From Neoroseomonas terrae (GTDB lineage: Bacteria; Pseudomonadota; Alphaproteobacteria; Acetobacterales; Acetobacteraceae): a stretch of 47,034 nucleotides of DNA. This document shows positions 31,925 through 40,271 of this stretch, piece by piece (the first letter of the stretch is position 1; every line of letters begins with the position of its first letter). Below the pieces are notes generated by a model. The model saw only the letters and a program-made list of their open reading frames with translations. It had not been told where the DNA came from and did no database searches. The position numbers and the translations under genes were made by a program. The stretch spans positions 1-47,034 of the forward strand of contig NZ_JAAEDI010000041.1 of NCBI RefSeq assembly GCF_018129025.1, read 5' to 3'.

Positions 31925-32407
31925 TCAAACGGCCGTGCGAAGGTCGTCAAGGCGCCGGAACAGGGCGTCGGTTGGCAGCGAGGTCAGGTCGTGATGATCC
32001 TCGGCAGCGAGGCCGCGACGCTGGTCGCCCGGCATGTGGGCGAGCACGGCCGCGGCTACCGGCGGCGGGGCGATGAGCACGAAACTGTCGGCGGCATCCT
32101 GCCGGAGCGCCAAGGAGACATCCTCCGCTATGCGGCGCGCCAGATTGCGCTTGGCATGTTCCTTCGGCCCATCGTCCAGCCCGTCGCGTTCCATCCCGCT
32201 GCGGGCGCCGGAACCGGCAGAGGGAAAGGCGCGGCCCGGACGATCCTCGCCCTGGTCGGCATCCTTGGTGCGGGCGTCCGGCTCATCCCAGTCGAGGGCG
32301 GAATCGTATCCACTCTCACCGCTCCGCTTCCGATAGGCGGTACCGCGGCTGCCGTTGGCGACGACGAACAGACAGCGGGCATGGTTGCGGGCCGAGGTGT
32401 TGCTCAT
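31925..32407 (-). CDS. Host attachment protein family member
   Basis: This 160-aa protein belongs to the host-attachment family (named after an Agrobacterium attachment gene; true biochemical role unknown, structurally related to release-factor-1-like folds). The N-terminal LFVVANGSRGTAYRK is followed by a long hydrophilic Asp/Gly/Arg loop (about 30-80). The conserved C-terminal half is HAKRNLARRIAEDV, then SFVLIAPPPVAAAVL (about 107-121), then HHDLTSLPTDALFRRL. The ATG at 32407 follows a strong AGGAGG ribosome binding site. It is translated just ahead of the VOC gene. Confidence 0.8.
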   Translation of the reverse strand: MSNTSARNHARCLFVVANGSRGTAYRKRSGESGYDSALDWDEPDARTKDADQGEDRPGRAFPSAGSGARSGMERDGLDDGPKEHAKRNLARRIAEDVSLALRQDAADSFVLIAPPPVAAAVLAHMPGDQRRGLAAEDHHDLTSLPTDALFRRLDDLRTAV

Positions 32408-32480
32408 GCTGGATCCTCCTCGTCGGACAACGCGGAGAGGCCGCCAGGGTTCCGTGGCGGCGGCAGTCCGCCCCGGCCTG

Positions 32481-32753
32481 TCAGACGTTGCAGGCCCTGG
32501 GCACGAAGCGGCAGAGATCGTCCCACCGAAGGTGCGGCGGATGCGCGCTGCCGAGGAGCACGCCATCCGTCATGAGCCACCCCTCCAGGAATGCCTGCAC
32601 ATCGGGAGATCCCAACGCCCGGTCGCGGTCGTCAGGCAGCGGGATGCTTCCATCGCTGACCATCTCGACCAGACCGTAATTCTCGCCGAGGCTGACCTGG
32701 TAAAGCCGGCGGTCGGGGCCGACCCTCAAGACCTCCATGACGCGATTCAGCAT
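32481..32753 (-). CDS. Hypothetical protein, 90 aa
   Basis: I do not recognise this acidic, soluble protein. Its composition is protein-like (YQVSLGENYGLVEMVSDG in the N-terminal half; AFLEGWLMTDGVL and HPPHLRWDDLCRFV in the C-terminal half). It ends with two cysteines in the last 11 residues, including CNV at the terminus. An alternative ATG at 32738 would remove five residues. It precedes the host-attachment gene by 73 bases on the same strand. Confidence 0.5.
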   Translation of the reverse strand: MLNRVMEVLRVGPDRRLYQVSLGENYGLVEMVSDGSIPLPDDRDRALGSPDVQAFLEGWLMTDGVLLGSAHPPHLRWDDLCRFVPRACNV

Positions 32754-32922
32754 GGCTGATGCCTTATCAGACGATCCTTACCTTAGTCGCGATCATGCTC
32801 CGGCAGGGATATTTCACCGTCGCCGCAGCGACCATGACGGAAGTACAGGCGCCAGCGCATTGTTCCTGACGCTTATTTCCGGGGGTCACCTTGGTGTGAC
32901 TAGAGCGTGCCGGGACACTGCC

Positions 32923-32939
32923 GTTGCCGCACGGGCAAC
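32923..32939 (-). terminator. Short hairpin after nfeD
   Basis: GTTGCC (32923-32928) pairs with GGCAAC (32934-32939), directly after the nfeD stop codon on the minus strand. The stem is only six base pairs, so it is at best a weak terminator or processing signal. Confidence 0.35.
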
Positions 32940-32940
32940 C

Positions 32941-33366
32941 TTATTCTGGACGGACGACGAGGGTCGTGCCGTCCACGCCCTCGACCCGCACCCGCGTGCC
33001 GACCGGAACAGGTTCGACCTCGCGCGGCAGCCGCGCGGCCCAGTCTGAGTCTCCGATGCGGACGCGCAACCCCGTCGGTCCCGGATCCATCATCACGCCC
33101 GGCCGACCCACCAGGCCGGAGGCCGGCGTGTTCACCTGCGGCCGGGCCGGCGCGGCGCGGCGCAGCCGCAGCGCGACGGCGATCCCCGCAGCGAGGAGGA
33201 TGATGAAGACCGTGACGGTCACGGCGAACGGCGGTGCCGCCACGAGCAGCATCAGCCCGGTTCCGAGCGCCGCGAGCCCCACCCACAGCAGGTACACGCC
33301 GGGCAGGATCGTCTCCGCGCCGAGCAGCACCAGCCCGGCAAGGATCCAGATCAGCGCGGGGTCCAT
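32941..33366 (-). CDS. NfeD-like membrane protein
   Basis: This 141-aa protein of the short NfeD type has two or three membrane helices (about 5-25, 28-45 and 48-66) and a C-terminal OB-fold domain (about 82-141, ending RVRVEGVDGTTLVVRPE). NfeD proteins pair with SPFH proteins and are thought to stabilise them or help quality control of membrane proteins. Its start overlaps the end of the SPFH gene by 16 bases, the usual operon arrangement. The serine-protease domain of long NfeD forms is absent. Confidence 0.88.
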   Translation of the reverse strand: MDPALIWILAGLVLLGAETILPGVYLLWVGLAALGTGLMLLVAAPPFAVTVTVFIILLAAGIAVALRLRRAAPARPQVNTPASGLVGRPGVMMDPGPTGLRVRIGDSDWAARLPREVEPVPVGTRVRVEGVDGTTLVVRPE

Positions 33367-34352
33367 GGCGACGGTGCCTCCGGCAGTGGCGATGCCGCCG
33401 GCGGGCGGGGCGGGATGCGCGGCGGCGCAGTGCCATCGGGCCCTCGCAGCAGTTCCATCGCCTGGGTAATGCCGCCGGCCAGGGCGCTGCTCTCCATTGG
33501 CACGATCACCAGCTTCTGTGCGTTGTTGCCGGCCAGCACCTCGAACGCCTTCACGTACTTGTCCGCGATGAAGTAGCGCAGGGCGTCGGTGCCGGCGCCG
33601 GTTGCTGCCTCGGCCACCGAGCGGGTCGCGTTGGCCTCGGCCTCGGCGAGGCGTTCGCGCGCCTCGGCGTCGCGGAAGGCGGCTTCCTTGCGGCCCTCGG
33701 CCGAAAGGATCAGCGCCTGCTTCTCGCCCTCGGCGCGCTTGATCTCGGCCTCGCGCTCGCCTTCCGCCTTGGCGACCGTCGCACGGCGCTCGCGCTCGGC
33801 GGTCATCTGCAGGTTCATCGCGCGGATCAGGTTGTCGGGCGGCTCGATCTTGCGGATCTCGACGCGGGCGATCTTCACGCCCCAGGGCTCCGTCGCGCCG
33901 TCCAGGATCGCGAGCAGCGAGGAGTTGATGCGCTCGCGGCCGGACAGCGTCGCATCCAGCTCCATCTCGCCGATCACTGCACGGATGTTGGTCATGGTCA
34001 GGGCGGTCAGCGCGAAGCCGAGGTTCTGCACGGCATAGGCGGCCTTCGCCGGGTCCATCACGCGGTAGTAGACGATGCCGTCCACCGCAACGGTGGCGTT
34101 GTCCCGCGTGATGACCGACTGCTCGGGGATGTCGAGCACCTGCTCCTGTACGTTCACCCGGCGGCCGATGCCGTCGATGAACGGGATGATGAAGTTGAGC
34201 CCCGGGGTAAGCATCCGGGTGAAGGCGCCGAATCGCTCGACCGTCCAGACTTCGCCCTGCGGCACGGTGCGGATGCCCCGCAGCGCCGTCAGCACCGCCA
34301 GGAACAGCAGGACGATCAGGACGATCGTCGGCAGGGACACAATCTGGTTCAT
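33351..34352 (-). CDS. SPFH/Band 7 (stomatin-like) membrane scaffold protein, QmcA-like
   Basis: This 333-aa protein of the stomatin/prohibitin superfamily has an N-terminal membrane helix (PTIVLIVLLFLAVLTAL, about 8-24). A Band 7 domain follows (about 28-210, with VPQGEVWTVERFGAF and PWGVKIARVEIRKIEPP), then a charged Ala/Glu/Arg coiled coil (about 190-265, EREAEIKRAEGEKQA) for oligomerisation, and a Pro-rich tail. Related proteins build ring-like membrane domains and bind FtsH-type proteases. NfeD follows with overlap. It is divergent from the SDR gene, with about 100 bases between. Confidence 0.92.
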   Translation of the reverse strand: MNQIVSLPTIVLIVLLFLAVLTALRGIRTVPQGEVWTVERFGAFTRMLTPGLNFIIPFIDGIGRRVNVQEQVLDIPEQSVITRDNATVAVDGIVYYRVMDPAKAAYAVQNLGFALTALTMTNIRAVIGEMELDATLSGRERINSSLLAILDGATEPWGVKIARVEIRKIEPPDNLIRAMNLQMTAERERRATVAKAEGEREAEIKRAEGEKQALILSAEGRKEAAFRDAEARERLAEAEANATRSVAEAATGAGTDALRYFIADKYVKAFEVLAGNNAQKLVIVPMESSALAGGITQAMELLRGPDGTAPPRIPPRPPAASPLPEAPSPWTPR

Positions 34353-34454
34353 GCGCCGACCATAGACCGGAACCCCGGCGCGACGGAACGCCGCCCTTGC
34401 CCGCCGGGCGTCCCGGCCCGACCATGGCCGAAGCCTTTCACAGGGGGGAACGAC

Positions 34455-35237
34455 ATGCAGGGCAGCAACCAGCCGCTGACGGTGGACCTTGCCGGGCTGA
34501 GGGTCGCGATCAGCGCCGGGGCGGGCGGCATCGGCCGCGTCATGGCCGACAGCTTCGCCGGCCGCGGCGCCAAGGTCTTCGTCTGCGACGTGGATGACGA
34601 GGCGCTGGCAGACTGCCCGCACCCCAGGATGCGCACCGACATGGGCGACACCGCCGCCTGCGAGGAATTCGTCGATGTCGCCGCTTCGACGCTCGGCGGG
34701 CTCGATGTGCTGGTGAACAATGCGGGGATCGCCGGGCCCACGGCGCGCGTCGAGGATGTGACGCCCGAGGCGCTGGAGGCGACGCTGCGGATCGACCTCG
34801 CCGCCATGTTCCATTGCGCGCGGCGTGCGGTGCCGCATCTGCGCAACGCCGGTGGCGGGTCGATCGTGAACCTGTCCTCGGCCGCCGGCCGCTTCGGCTT
34901 TCCGTTGCGCAGCCCCTATGCCGCGGCGAAATGGGGCGTGGTGGGGTTCACCAAGTCGCTGTCGATCGAACTCGGGCCGGACCGCATCCGGGTGAACGCG
35001 ATTTTGCCGGGCCTCGTCGCCGGCGACCGCATCCGCCGCGTCATCGAGGCGAAGGCGCAGGCGCAGGGCGTGTCCTTCAAGGAGAAGGAGGCGGAGCTAC
35101 TGCGCGACGTCTCCCTGCGCAGCTACGTGACGCAACACGACATCACCAACATGGCGCTGTATCTGTGCTCGCCCTTCGGCGCGACGATCAGCGGGCAGGC
35201 GCTGTCCGTCGACGGGGACGTGCAGCGCCTGGGGTGA
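34455..35237 (+). CDS. SDR family oxidoreductase
   Basis: This 260-aa classical short-chain dehydrogenase has a cofactor motif SAGAGGIG (about 20-27, a variant of TGxxxGIG) followed by the acidic DVDDE segment (about 45-49) that favours NAD. NNAGIAG lies near 91-97, the catalytic serine in VNLSSAAGR (about 139), and the YxxxK motif in YAAAK (about 153-157). The ATG at 34455 has a strong ribosome binding site (GGGGGGAA). The very long upstream open frame is antisense to the SPFH gene and is not coding. The substrate is unknown. Confidence 0.88.
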   Translation: MQGSNQPLTVDLAGLRVAISAGAGGIGRVMADSFAGRGAKVFVCDVDDEALADCPHPRMRTDMGDTAACEEFVDVAASTLGGLDVLVNNAGIAGPTARVEDVTPEALEATLRIDLAAMFHCARRAVPHLRNAGGGSIVNLSSAAGRFGFPLRSPYAAAKWGVVGFTKSLSIELGPDRIRVNAILPGLVAGDRIRRVIEAKAQAQGVSFKEKEAELLRDVSLRSYVTQHDITNMALYLCSPFGATISGQALSVDGDVQRLG

Positions 35238-35240
35238 TGG

Positions 35241-35783
35241 TCAGCGGAGTTCGGCGAGCACCTCGCTGATCCGGCGATCCTGGTTGGTCTGATCGCGGCA
35301 GAGGCGGGGCACGCCCTCCCCCACCTTGTCCAGCGCCGCACGGGTGATCGTGCCGGCGACTCCGTCGCGCCAGCCGACCATGAAGGGCACGAGGTTGCGC
35401 GCGCCGTCCCGCCAGACAGGCGCGAGGTTCTGGCAGGTCATCGTGGCGAGGTCGATATCCGTCGCCGCCGCTGCCGTGGCCGGCAGCGCGCGGATGATGT
35501 CGGTGACGCGGCGCTCGGCCGCGGCATCGCCCGTGCAGTCGCGGCGCAGCGCGGCTTCGGCCGCATCCACCGCAGCGGTGGAGTAGCGCGAGCGCCCTGC
35601 CCGCGCAGCCTGGGCGCCGAGTTCGGCGGCGGCGAGGTGCCGCGGCGTCAGCCGGCTGGCCCGCGCCTGCGCGCAGGTGACGGTGCCGAGCGTCACCGGC
35701 GTGTCGGGCGTCGGTCGCGCATCCTGCGCCGCAACGGGCATCGTCGTGGCGAGGAGTAGGCAGAGCGTCGGCAGCACGCGCAT
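35241..35783 (-). CDS. Secreted small protein with HdeA/B-like segment
   Basis: This 180-aa periplasmic protein has a Sec signal (MRVLPTLCLLLATTMPVAAQ). The mature part contains two pairs of cysteines (in VTCAQ and RRDCTG, and TMTCQN and RLCRD). The second half includes DLATMTCQNLAPVW followed by FMVGWRDGV (about 110-140), resembling the pattern of acid-stress HdeA/HdeB proteins. The resemblance is weak and the function remains open. It converges with the SDR gene, leaving only three bases between the stop codons. Confidence 0.5.
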   Translation of the reverse strand: MRVLPTLCLLLATTMPVAAQDARPTPDTPVTLGTVTCAQARASRLTPRHLAAAELGAQAARAGRSRYSTAAVDAAEAALRRDCTGDAAAERRVTDIIRALPATAAAATDIDLATMTCQNLAPVWRDGARNLVPFMVGWRDGVAGTITRAALDKVGEGVPRLCRDQTNQDRRISEVLAELR

Positions 35784-35973
35784 CAATCAGGTCCCGGTCC
35801 GTTGGCGGCCGGAAGATGCGGGCATCGCGCCGTCCCAGGCAACCGCGCCGGATGCATGGGCCGCCCAAGGGCCGTCGCATGCAGGCTGGCGTGCATCGCC
35901 TTCGTCGCGGCGCCATGCGCAGGGTGACAGGTTCCGGACATGCGTTGGTCGGCGCATGTCCGGCTCACCTGAA
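35784..35973. other. Intergenic region with a terminator-like hairpin
   Basis: No gene is supported. CCGGACATGCG (35934-35944) and CGCATGTCCGG (35953-35963) form an 11-bp perfect stem with an eight-base loop, ten bases beyond the stop of the ThDP-decarboxylase beta gene. A terminator for the minus-strand operon is likely, though a T-run is missing. Confidence 0.5.
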
Positions 35974-36576
35974 TCAGACCGCCTGCGCCATCGCGCGCGA
36001 GAACGTCTCCCGGAAGCGGATCGGGTCGCGATCGGTCTGGTCGCGGCCGGGCTCCCTGTCGATCTTCACGCCGATGACGTGCGGGCCGTCGGTCGTCAGG
36101 GCCTTGCCCACCAGCGCGTCGAACTCCGCCTCATCCGCCGCCCAGGCGGCGGAAGCGAGACCGGAGGCACGGGCGATCGCCACCATGTCCGTCCCGGCAC
36201 TGGCCGAGGGCGTCCCCTGGCTGCCGGTGATCTGATAGATCCCGTTGTCCCAGATGATGATCGTGAGGTTCTTGGGCTTCTGCGCCGCGATGGTGGACAG
36301 GCAGCCAAGCTGCATCAGCAGCGAGCCGTCGCCCTCGAGCGCGAAGACCCGGCGGTTCGGCTGTGCGATGGCGACGCCGAAGGCGATCGGCGCGGCCAGG
36401 CCCATGCTGCCCAGCATGTAGAAGTTCTCGCCGCGATCCTTGCCCGAGGCCCAGAGGTCCCAGTTGGAATTGCCGATGCCGCCGATCACGGCTTCGCGCT
36501 TCGTCAGCTTGCCGACCAGGCGCTTCGTCAGCGCCGCGCGGTTCATCACATGCAGGTTGTCGGTGTTGTCGGTCAC
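35974..36576 (-). CDS. ThDP-dependent decarboxylase, beta (cofactor-binding) subunit, sulfopyruvate/phosphonopyruvate type
   Basis: This 200-aa subunit carries the thiamine-diphosphate/Mg-binding motif GDGSLL (82-87), with N111 in WDNGIYQ closing the GDG-xn-N pattern. The family of split enzymes includes sulfopyruvate decarboxylase (ComDE) and related phosphonopyruvate decarboxylases. The GTG start at 36576 overlaps the alpha stop (GTGA) and has a GGAG site upstream; an ATG 30 bases later is possible. With the alpha subunit it should form an alpha/beta enzyme that decarboxylates a 2-oxo acid. No sulfonate or phosphonate pathway genes are in the window, so the substrate is not fixed. Confidence 0.8.
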   Translation of the reverse strand: MTDNTDNLHVMNRAALTKRLVGKLTKREAVIGGIGNSNWDLWASGKDRGENFYMLGSMGLAAPIAFGVAIAQPNRRVFALEGDGSLLMQLGCLSTIAAQKPKNLTIIIWDNGIYQITGSQGTPSASAGTDMVAIARASGLASAAWAADEAEFDALVGKALTTDGPHVIGVKIDREPGRDQTDRDPIRFRETFSRAMAQAV

Positions 36577-37103
36577 TTGCGCGCTCCGCTCAGCAGAGGG
36601 GAGATGATCAGGCACGCCGGCCAGCGCGTGGCGAAAGCCTGGCGGATGGTGCGGTCTGCCATGAAGGCGGCCTCATCGAGGCGCGTCATGGTGTGGTGTT
36701 CGATGCCCATCGAATCGAGGATCGGCCGCATGGTGCGGCAGACGATCGCCTGGCCTGGGTTGAACTCGCCCATCGTGCCGCGCTCGGAGACCACCATCAG
36801 CACCGGCACCTGGAAGGCGACGGGCAGCGAGGCCAGAACGTTCGGCAGCGTCGCGAAGCCCGAGGTCTGCATCATCACGATGCCGCGCATCCCGGCCATG
36901 CTCGCGCCGGTGACGATGCCGACGGCTTCTTCCTCACGCGCGCAGGGGAAGGCGGTGAAGAAGGGGTCGGCATGGATGCCGTCGATCAGCGGCCGGAGCA
37001 CGTTGTCGGGAACATAGGTGACCAGCCGGACGTCGTTGTCCTTCAGGGCCTGGCGCAGAATGGCGTGCCAGGTGGTCGGTGGCGCATCGGTCGCGCTCGT
37101 CAT
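36573..37103 (-). CDS. ThDP-dependent decarboxylase, alpha (pyrimidine-binding) subunit
   Basis: This 176-aa partner of the beta subunit provides the N-terminal domain of a split ThDP enzyme. The catalytic glutamate is expected in REEEAVGIVTGAS (residues 56-68), which binds the aminopyrimidine ring. QTSGFATLPNVLASL and SERGTMGEFNPGQAI (about 107-121) are characteristic of the sulfopyruvate decarboxylase alpha group. The stop overlaps the beta start, so the two are translated together. The gene is divergent from yaiI. A single-chain ThDP enzyme (acetolactate-synthase-like) begins at 46531, but it is unrelated in arrangement. Confidence 0.8.
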   Translation of the reverse strand: MTSATDAPPTTWHAILRQALKDNDVRLVTYVPDNVLRPLIDGIHADPFFTAFPCAREEEAVGIVTGASMAGMRGIVMMQTSGFATLPNVLASLPVAFQVPVLMVVSERGTMGEFNPGQAIVCRTMRPILDSMGIEHHTMTRLDEAAFMADRTIRQAFATRWPACLIISPLLSGARK

Positions 37104-37203
37104 CGTCGAGATGTCTCCTCACTCGTCGGGGCGGGTATCGCACCGGCAGCGACGACAGCCAAGGCGGGTGGTGGCACGGCCGTCCAGGCGCTACGCCTGA
37201 GCC

Positions 37204-37677
37204 ATGACCGATTTGCCCCGCTTCCTCGTCGATGCCGATGCCTGCCCCGTGCGCGAGGAAATCATCCGCGTCGCGGGCCGGCTCGGCCTGAGTGTTGTCC
37301 TGGTGACGAACGGGTCGCGCCCGATCCGCCCGCCCGGCGTACCCTTCGTGCGGCTGGTGGTGGTGTCCGAAGGCGCGGACAAGGCGGATGACTGGATCGC
37401 CGATGAAGCGACGCCGGTCGATGTCTGCCTGACGGCGGATATCCCGCTCGCGGCGCGATGCTTGGCGAAGGGTGCCTTTGCGCTGTCCTTCAAGGGCAAG
37501 CCGTGGACGGAGGACAACATTGGCAGCGCGCTGGCCGGTCGGGAATTGTCGCGCCACCTGCGCGAGGTCGGCACGATCACCGGCGGGCCGGCACCCATGG
37601 CGGCGGCGGACAGGTCGCGCTTCCTGAATGCGCTCGACACGATGGCGCAGGCGGCGTTGCGGCGGGCGCGAGGGTAG
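37204..37677 (+). CDS. YaiI/YqxD family protein (DUF188)
   Basis: This 157-aa protein of the UPF0178/DUF188 family has a PIN-like fold and may be a nuclease. Family marks are the N-terminal LVDADACPVREEI (about 9-21), the ADDWIADEA segment near 60, and the middle CLTADIPLAARCLAKGA (about 77-93) with acidic residues suited to metal binding. Function is unproven. It stands alone, divergent from the ThDP decarboxylase genes and convergent with the peptidase gene. Confidence 0.9.
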   Translation: MTDLPRFLVDADACPVREEIIRVAGRLGLSVVLVTNGSRPIRPPGVPFVRLVVVSEGADKADDWIADEATPVDVCLTADIPLAARCLAKGAFALSFKGKPWTEDNIGSALAGRELSRHLREVGTITGGPAPMAAADRSRFLNALDTMAQAALRRARG

Positions 37678-37682
37678 GAGCC

Positions 37683-37734
37683 GAGAGGGTCTTTGCCCCT
37701 CTCCCCACCCACGGCCGAAGGGCCCTTGATCGGC
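37683..37734 (-). repeat. Possible degenerate third copy of the paired-hairpin element
   Basis: On the minus strand GGGCCCTTCGGCC is followed by GGGGAGAGGGGC, AAAGA and CCCTCTC, the same order as the two clear elements at 18212 and 25382. The second hairpin (GAGAGGG/CCCTCTC, 37683-37703) is intact, while the first stem is reduced. The element lies between convergent genes and may act as a terminator. Confidence 0.4.
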
Positions 37735-37837
37735 CGCAGATACGGGGCCGGCGGAACCGATCGGCGCGAGTGCGCCGCAGCGGCGGGTCGTTCAGCTCAG
37801 CGGAAGGCGTTGGGCGCGCACGCCATGGCGGGAAGTC

Positions 37838-38350
37838 TCAGCGCGGTGCCTCGGCGACCTGGCGATCCTCGAGGCAGGCGGTCTGCGTCAGCCAGGGCCA
37901 CGGATTGACCGGGCGGCCGTCCACCCGCAGCTCGATATGCAGATGCGCGCCGGTGGTCCGGCCGGTGCGGCCGACCGCGCCGATGCTGCCGTTGGGGCCG
38001 ATCTGCGCACCGACCGCAACGCCCGGTGCGATGCGGGAGAGATGCGCGTAACGCGCCACCGACCCGTCCGCATGCTCGATATCCACCATCAGGCCATAGG
38101 CGTAGTAGCGCCCGGCGAAGACGACGCGGCCCGACCGGGCGGCGGTGATCGGGGAACCGTTGGGAGCGCGGATATCGACGCCCGGGTGGAACCCGCGGCC
38201 ACGACCCCCGAAGCCCGAGGAATACTCGCCGGCGACGGGCAGCAAGCCGTCACAGGGGCCGGCATACGCAGCGCCCGGCATGACAGCGACCGCACCTGCG
38301 GCAATGCCCGCGGCCAAAGACAGGCCGCAGGACAGGCGCGTCTTGCGCAT
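37838..38350 (-). CDS. M23 family metallopeptidase
   Basis: This 170-aa secreted zinc peptidase of the LytM/lysostaphin type cleaves peptide cross-links of cell-wall murein. A signal peptide (to about residue 30, AYAG) precedes the domain. Zinc ligands H55 and D59 are in FHPGVD, the catalytic H103 is in YAHLS, and H136 and H138 are in AHLHIE, so all key residues are present. The protein is short and lacks a coiled-coil or LysM module, so it may be a free periplasmic enzyme. The neighbouring thermonuclease-like gene lies on the same strand, 120 bases upstream. Confidence 0.9.
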   Translation of the reverse strand: MRKTRLSCGLSLAAGIAAGAVAVMPGAAYAGPCDGLLPVAGEYSSGFGGRGRGFHPGVDIRAPNGSPITAARSGRVVFAGRYYAYGLMVDIEHADGSVARYAHLSRIAPGVAVGAQIGPNGSIGAVGRTGRTTGAHLHIELRVDGRPVNPWPWLTQTACLEDRQVAEAPR

Positions 38351-38470
38351 GAAAGGGGATTCTCCCGTTGGTGAAGCCGGGCGGCATTGGCCGTGACGGG
38401 CATCACAGCGTCAACCCGCGGGGGCTTGAAATCGGCGTAATGTTCTGTTCCGGAACAATGCCGCTGCGGA

Positions 38471-39193
38471 TCAGTGGCCTTGGCGGCGGCGCCACTCCCA
38501 GGGCGGTTCGAACCGCCCGGCCCAGATGCCACGGCCGCGGGCGCGCGCTTCATCCTCCTGCGGGACATAGGCCATCGAGAACTGGCGATAGGCCATGGCC
38601 CAGCCCCCGGCGACCATGGCCGCGGCGATGTCCTGGCCCTCGGCGTTCACGCAGCGGACGACCCGGCGGTCGTAGCGGTCGGTGCCGATCGTCTCGCAGG
38701 TGAGCGCACCGCTGCCCAGCAGACGGCCGAGCGCAACGCGGGCTTGCTCCCCGCATTGGTATCCGCTGCCGCCGCGCTCGCAGACCTGGGCCATCTCCGG
38801 CGCGTCGATCCCGTTCAGGCGAAGCCTGTCGCCGCCGGCGGACACCGTGTCGCCATCGACGACCGTGGCGCGGATGCTGAAGGTACCGCCGGTCGCGGAT
38901 GGTCCAGCCGGTGCCTGCGTGGAACCGCCATAAATCACCCGCGGCATCGCCGGCCGCGCGGTCTGGGCGGGGGCGGCGGCAGGGGGCATCTCAATGCGCT
39001 GCGGCGCCTGAGGTTGAACCCAATGGTCGCGCAGAACGAAGTAGCCGATGATGATCAGCATCGACGGCACCAGCGCGCCCGGCAGCAGCATCGCCAGGTG
39101 CCGCCGCCAGCGGCCGCGCCGGGGCGTGACGCGCTCGGCGAAGCGGAGCGCGTCACGCAGTTCGGGCGGCAGGGTCCGGCGGCGGCGGAACAT
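38471..39193 (-). CDS. Thermonuclease (SNase-like) family protein with N-terminal membrane anchor
   Basis: This 240-aa protein has a basic cytosolic N-terminus, a membrane helix (about 33-54, AMLLPGALVPSMLIIIGYFV), and a Pro/Ala-rich linker. A staphylococcal-nuclease domain follows (about 105-225) with VVDGDTV, LRLNGIDAPE and DRYDRRV carrying the usual Asp/Arg/Glu active-site residues. An added pair of cysteines (in VCERGG and YQCGEQ) lies between the motifs. The domain therefore faces the periplasm. Members degrade nucleic acids with Ca, but many bacterial homologues are untested. Confidence 0.87.
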   Translation of the reverse strand: MFRRRRTLPPELRDALRFAERVTPRRGRWRRHLAMLLPGALVPSMLIIIGYFVLRDHWVQPQAPQRIEMPPAAAPAQTARPAMPRVIYGGSTQAPAGPSATGGTFSIRATVVDGDTVSAGGDRLRLNGIDAPEMAQVCERGGSGYQCGEQARVALGRLLGSGALTCETIGTDRYDRRVVRCVNAEGQDIAAAMVAGGWAMAYRQFSMAYVPQEDEARARGRGIWAGRFEPPWEWRRRQGH

Positions 39194-39226
39194 CCCGCCG
39201 CTTCTGGCGCGCGTGACGATTCGGCG

Positions 39227-40192
39227 TCAATCGGCGCGGATGTTGTTCTCCCGGACCACGGCGCCCCACTTCGCGACTTCCCGCTGCACGAAGGTGCCGA
39301 GCGTCGCCGGGTCGGACATCACGAGGCGCGCCTGCTGCGTCTCCTCCATCGTGCGGCGGACCTGTGCGTCGGACAGCGATTCCTTCAGCGCGGCGTTCAT
39401 CCGCGCCACCGCATCCTGCGGCGTGCCGTGCGGGGCGAAGACGCCCCACCACGCCTCGGCCTCGAGGCCCTGGAATCCCGCCTCGGAGACCGTCGGCATG
39501 CCGGAGAGGCCCGCCAGTCGTTCCGGCCCGAACTGCGCGAAGGTGCGCAGCGTGCCGCCCTGCACATGCGGATTCACCACCGCGGCCGAGCCGATCATCA
39601 TGTCCACATGGCCGGCGACGGTGTCGTTCACCGCAAGGCCACCGCTGCGATAGGGCAGATGCGTCAGGCGCGTGTTCGTCTTGCCCTGCAACAGCACCAT
39701 GGTCAGGTGACCGATCGTGCCATTGCCCGTGGACCCGAAGGAGACACCGTCAGGCTGCGCCTTCGCGCGGTCCACCACATCCTGGATGTTGCGGAACGGC
39801 TTGTCCGGCTTGCTGGCCAGGACATACGGCGCACCGCCGATCAGCATGACCGGGTCGAGGTCGCGATCCGGGTTGAAGGGAAGCTGCGGGATCAGCGCGG
39901 CGAGCGTCGCGTGGCTGTCGAAGGTCAGCAGCCAAGTCTGACCGTCCGGGCGTGCCTTGGCGACGACGTCGGTGCCGATGGAACCGGCCGCACCGCCGCG
40001 GTTCTCCACCACCACCGGCACGCCGAGGCGCTGCGTCAGCCCAGGGGTGACGAGCCGTGCGACCGCATCGGTCGACCCGCCCGGCGCGAAGGGAACCACG
40101 ATGCGGATGGCGCTGCCCTGGGCGCGCACGGCAGGCGCGGCGAGCACGGCGGCGGCAGCGCCGAGCACGAGGCGGCGGGTCGGTCGGATCAT
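39227..40192 (-). CDS. Bug-family periplasmic substrate-binding protein (second of three)
   Basis: This 321-aa orphan tripartite-tricarboxylate-type receptor has a signal peptide (RRLVLGAAAAVLAAPAVRAQ, about 6-25). FAPGGSTDAVAR and VVVENRGGAAGSIG follow, with the ligand-loop regions of the family. It lies 79 bases downstream of the Anbu gene on the same strand, and may be part of its transcript. The ATG at 40192 was preferred over a longer frame. The ligand is unknown. Confidence 0.9.
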   Translation of the reverse strand: MIRPTRRLVLGAAAAVLAAPAVRAQGSAIRIVVPFAPGGSTDAVARLVTPGLTQRLGVPVVVENRGGAAGSIGTDVVAKARPDGQTWLLTFDSHATLAALIPQLPFNPDRDLDPVMLIGGAPYVLASKPDKPFRNIQDVVDRAKAQPDGVSFGSTGNGTIGHLTMVLLQGKTNTRLTHLPYRSGGLAVNDTVAGHVDMMIGSAAVVNPHVQGGTLRTFAQFGPERLAGLSGMPTVSEAGFQGLEAEAWWGVFAPHGTPQDAVARMNAALKESLSDAQVRRTMEETQQARLVMSDPATLGTFVQREVAKWGAVVRENNIRAD

Positions 40193-40271
40193 TGGCGTTC
40201 TCCCGTGTGAAGGCAGCCTTGATGCGGCGTGCGAGGCGGTGAGGCAACCCCTGATCACGCCGGCGTGGGGT

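Noticed and set aside
33234..34454. Long N-terminal extension of the SDR frame
   Set aside because: It is antisense to the SPFH/NfeD genes. The SDR start at 34455 has its own ribosome binding site and aligns with family N-termini.
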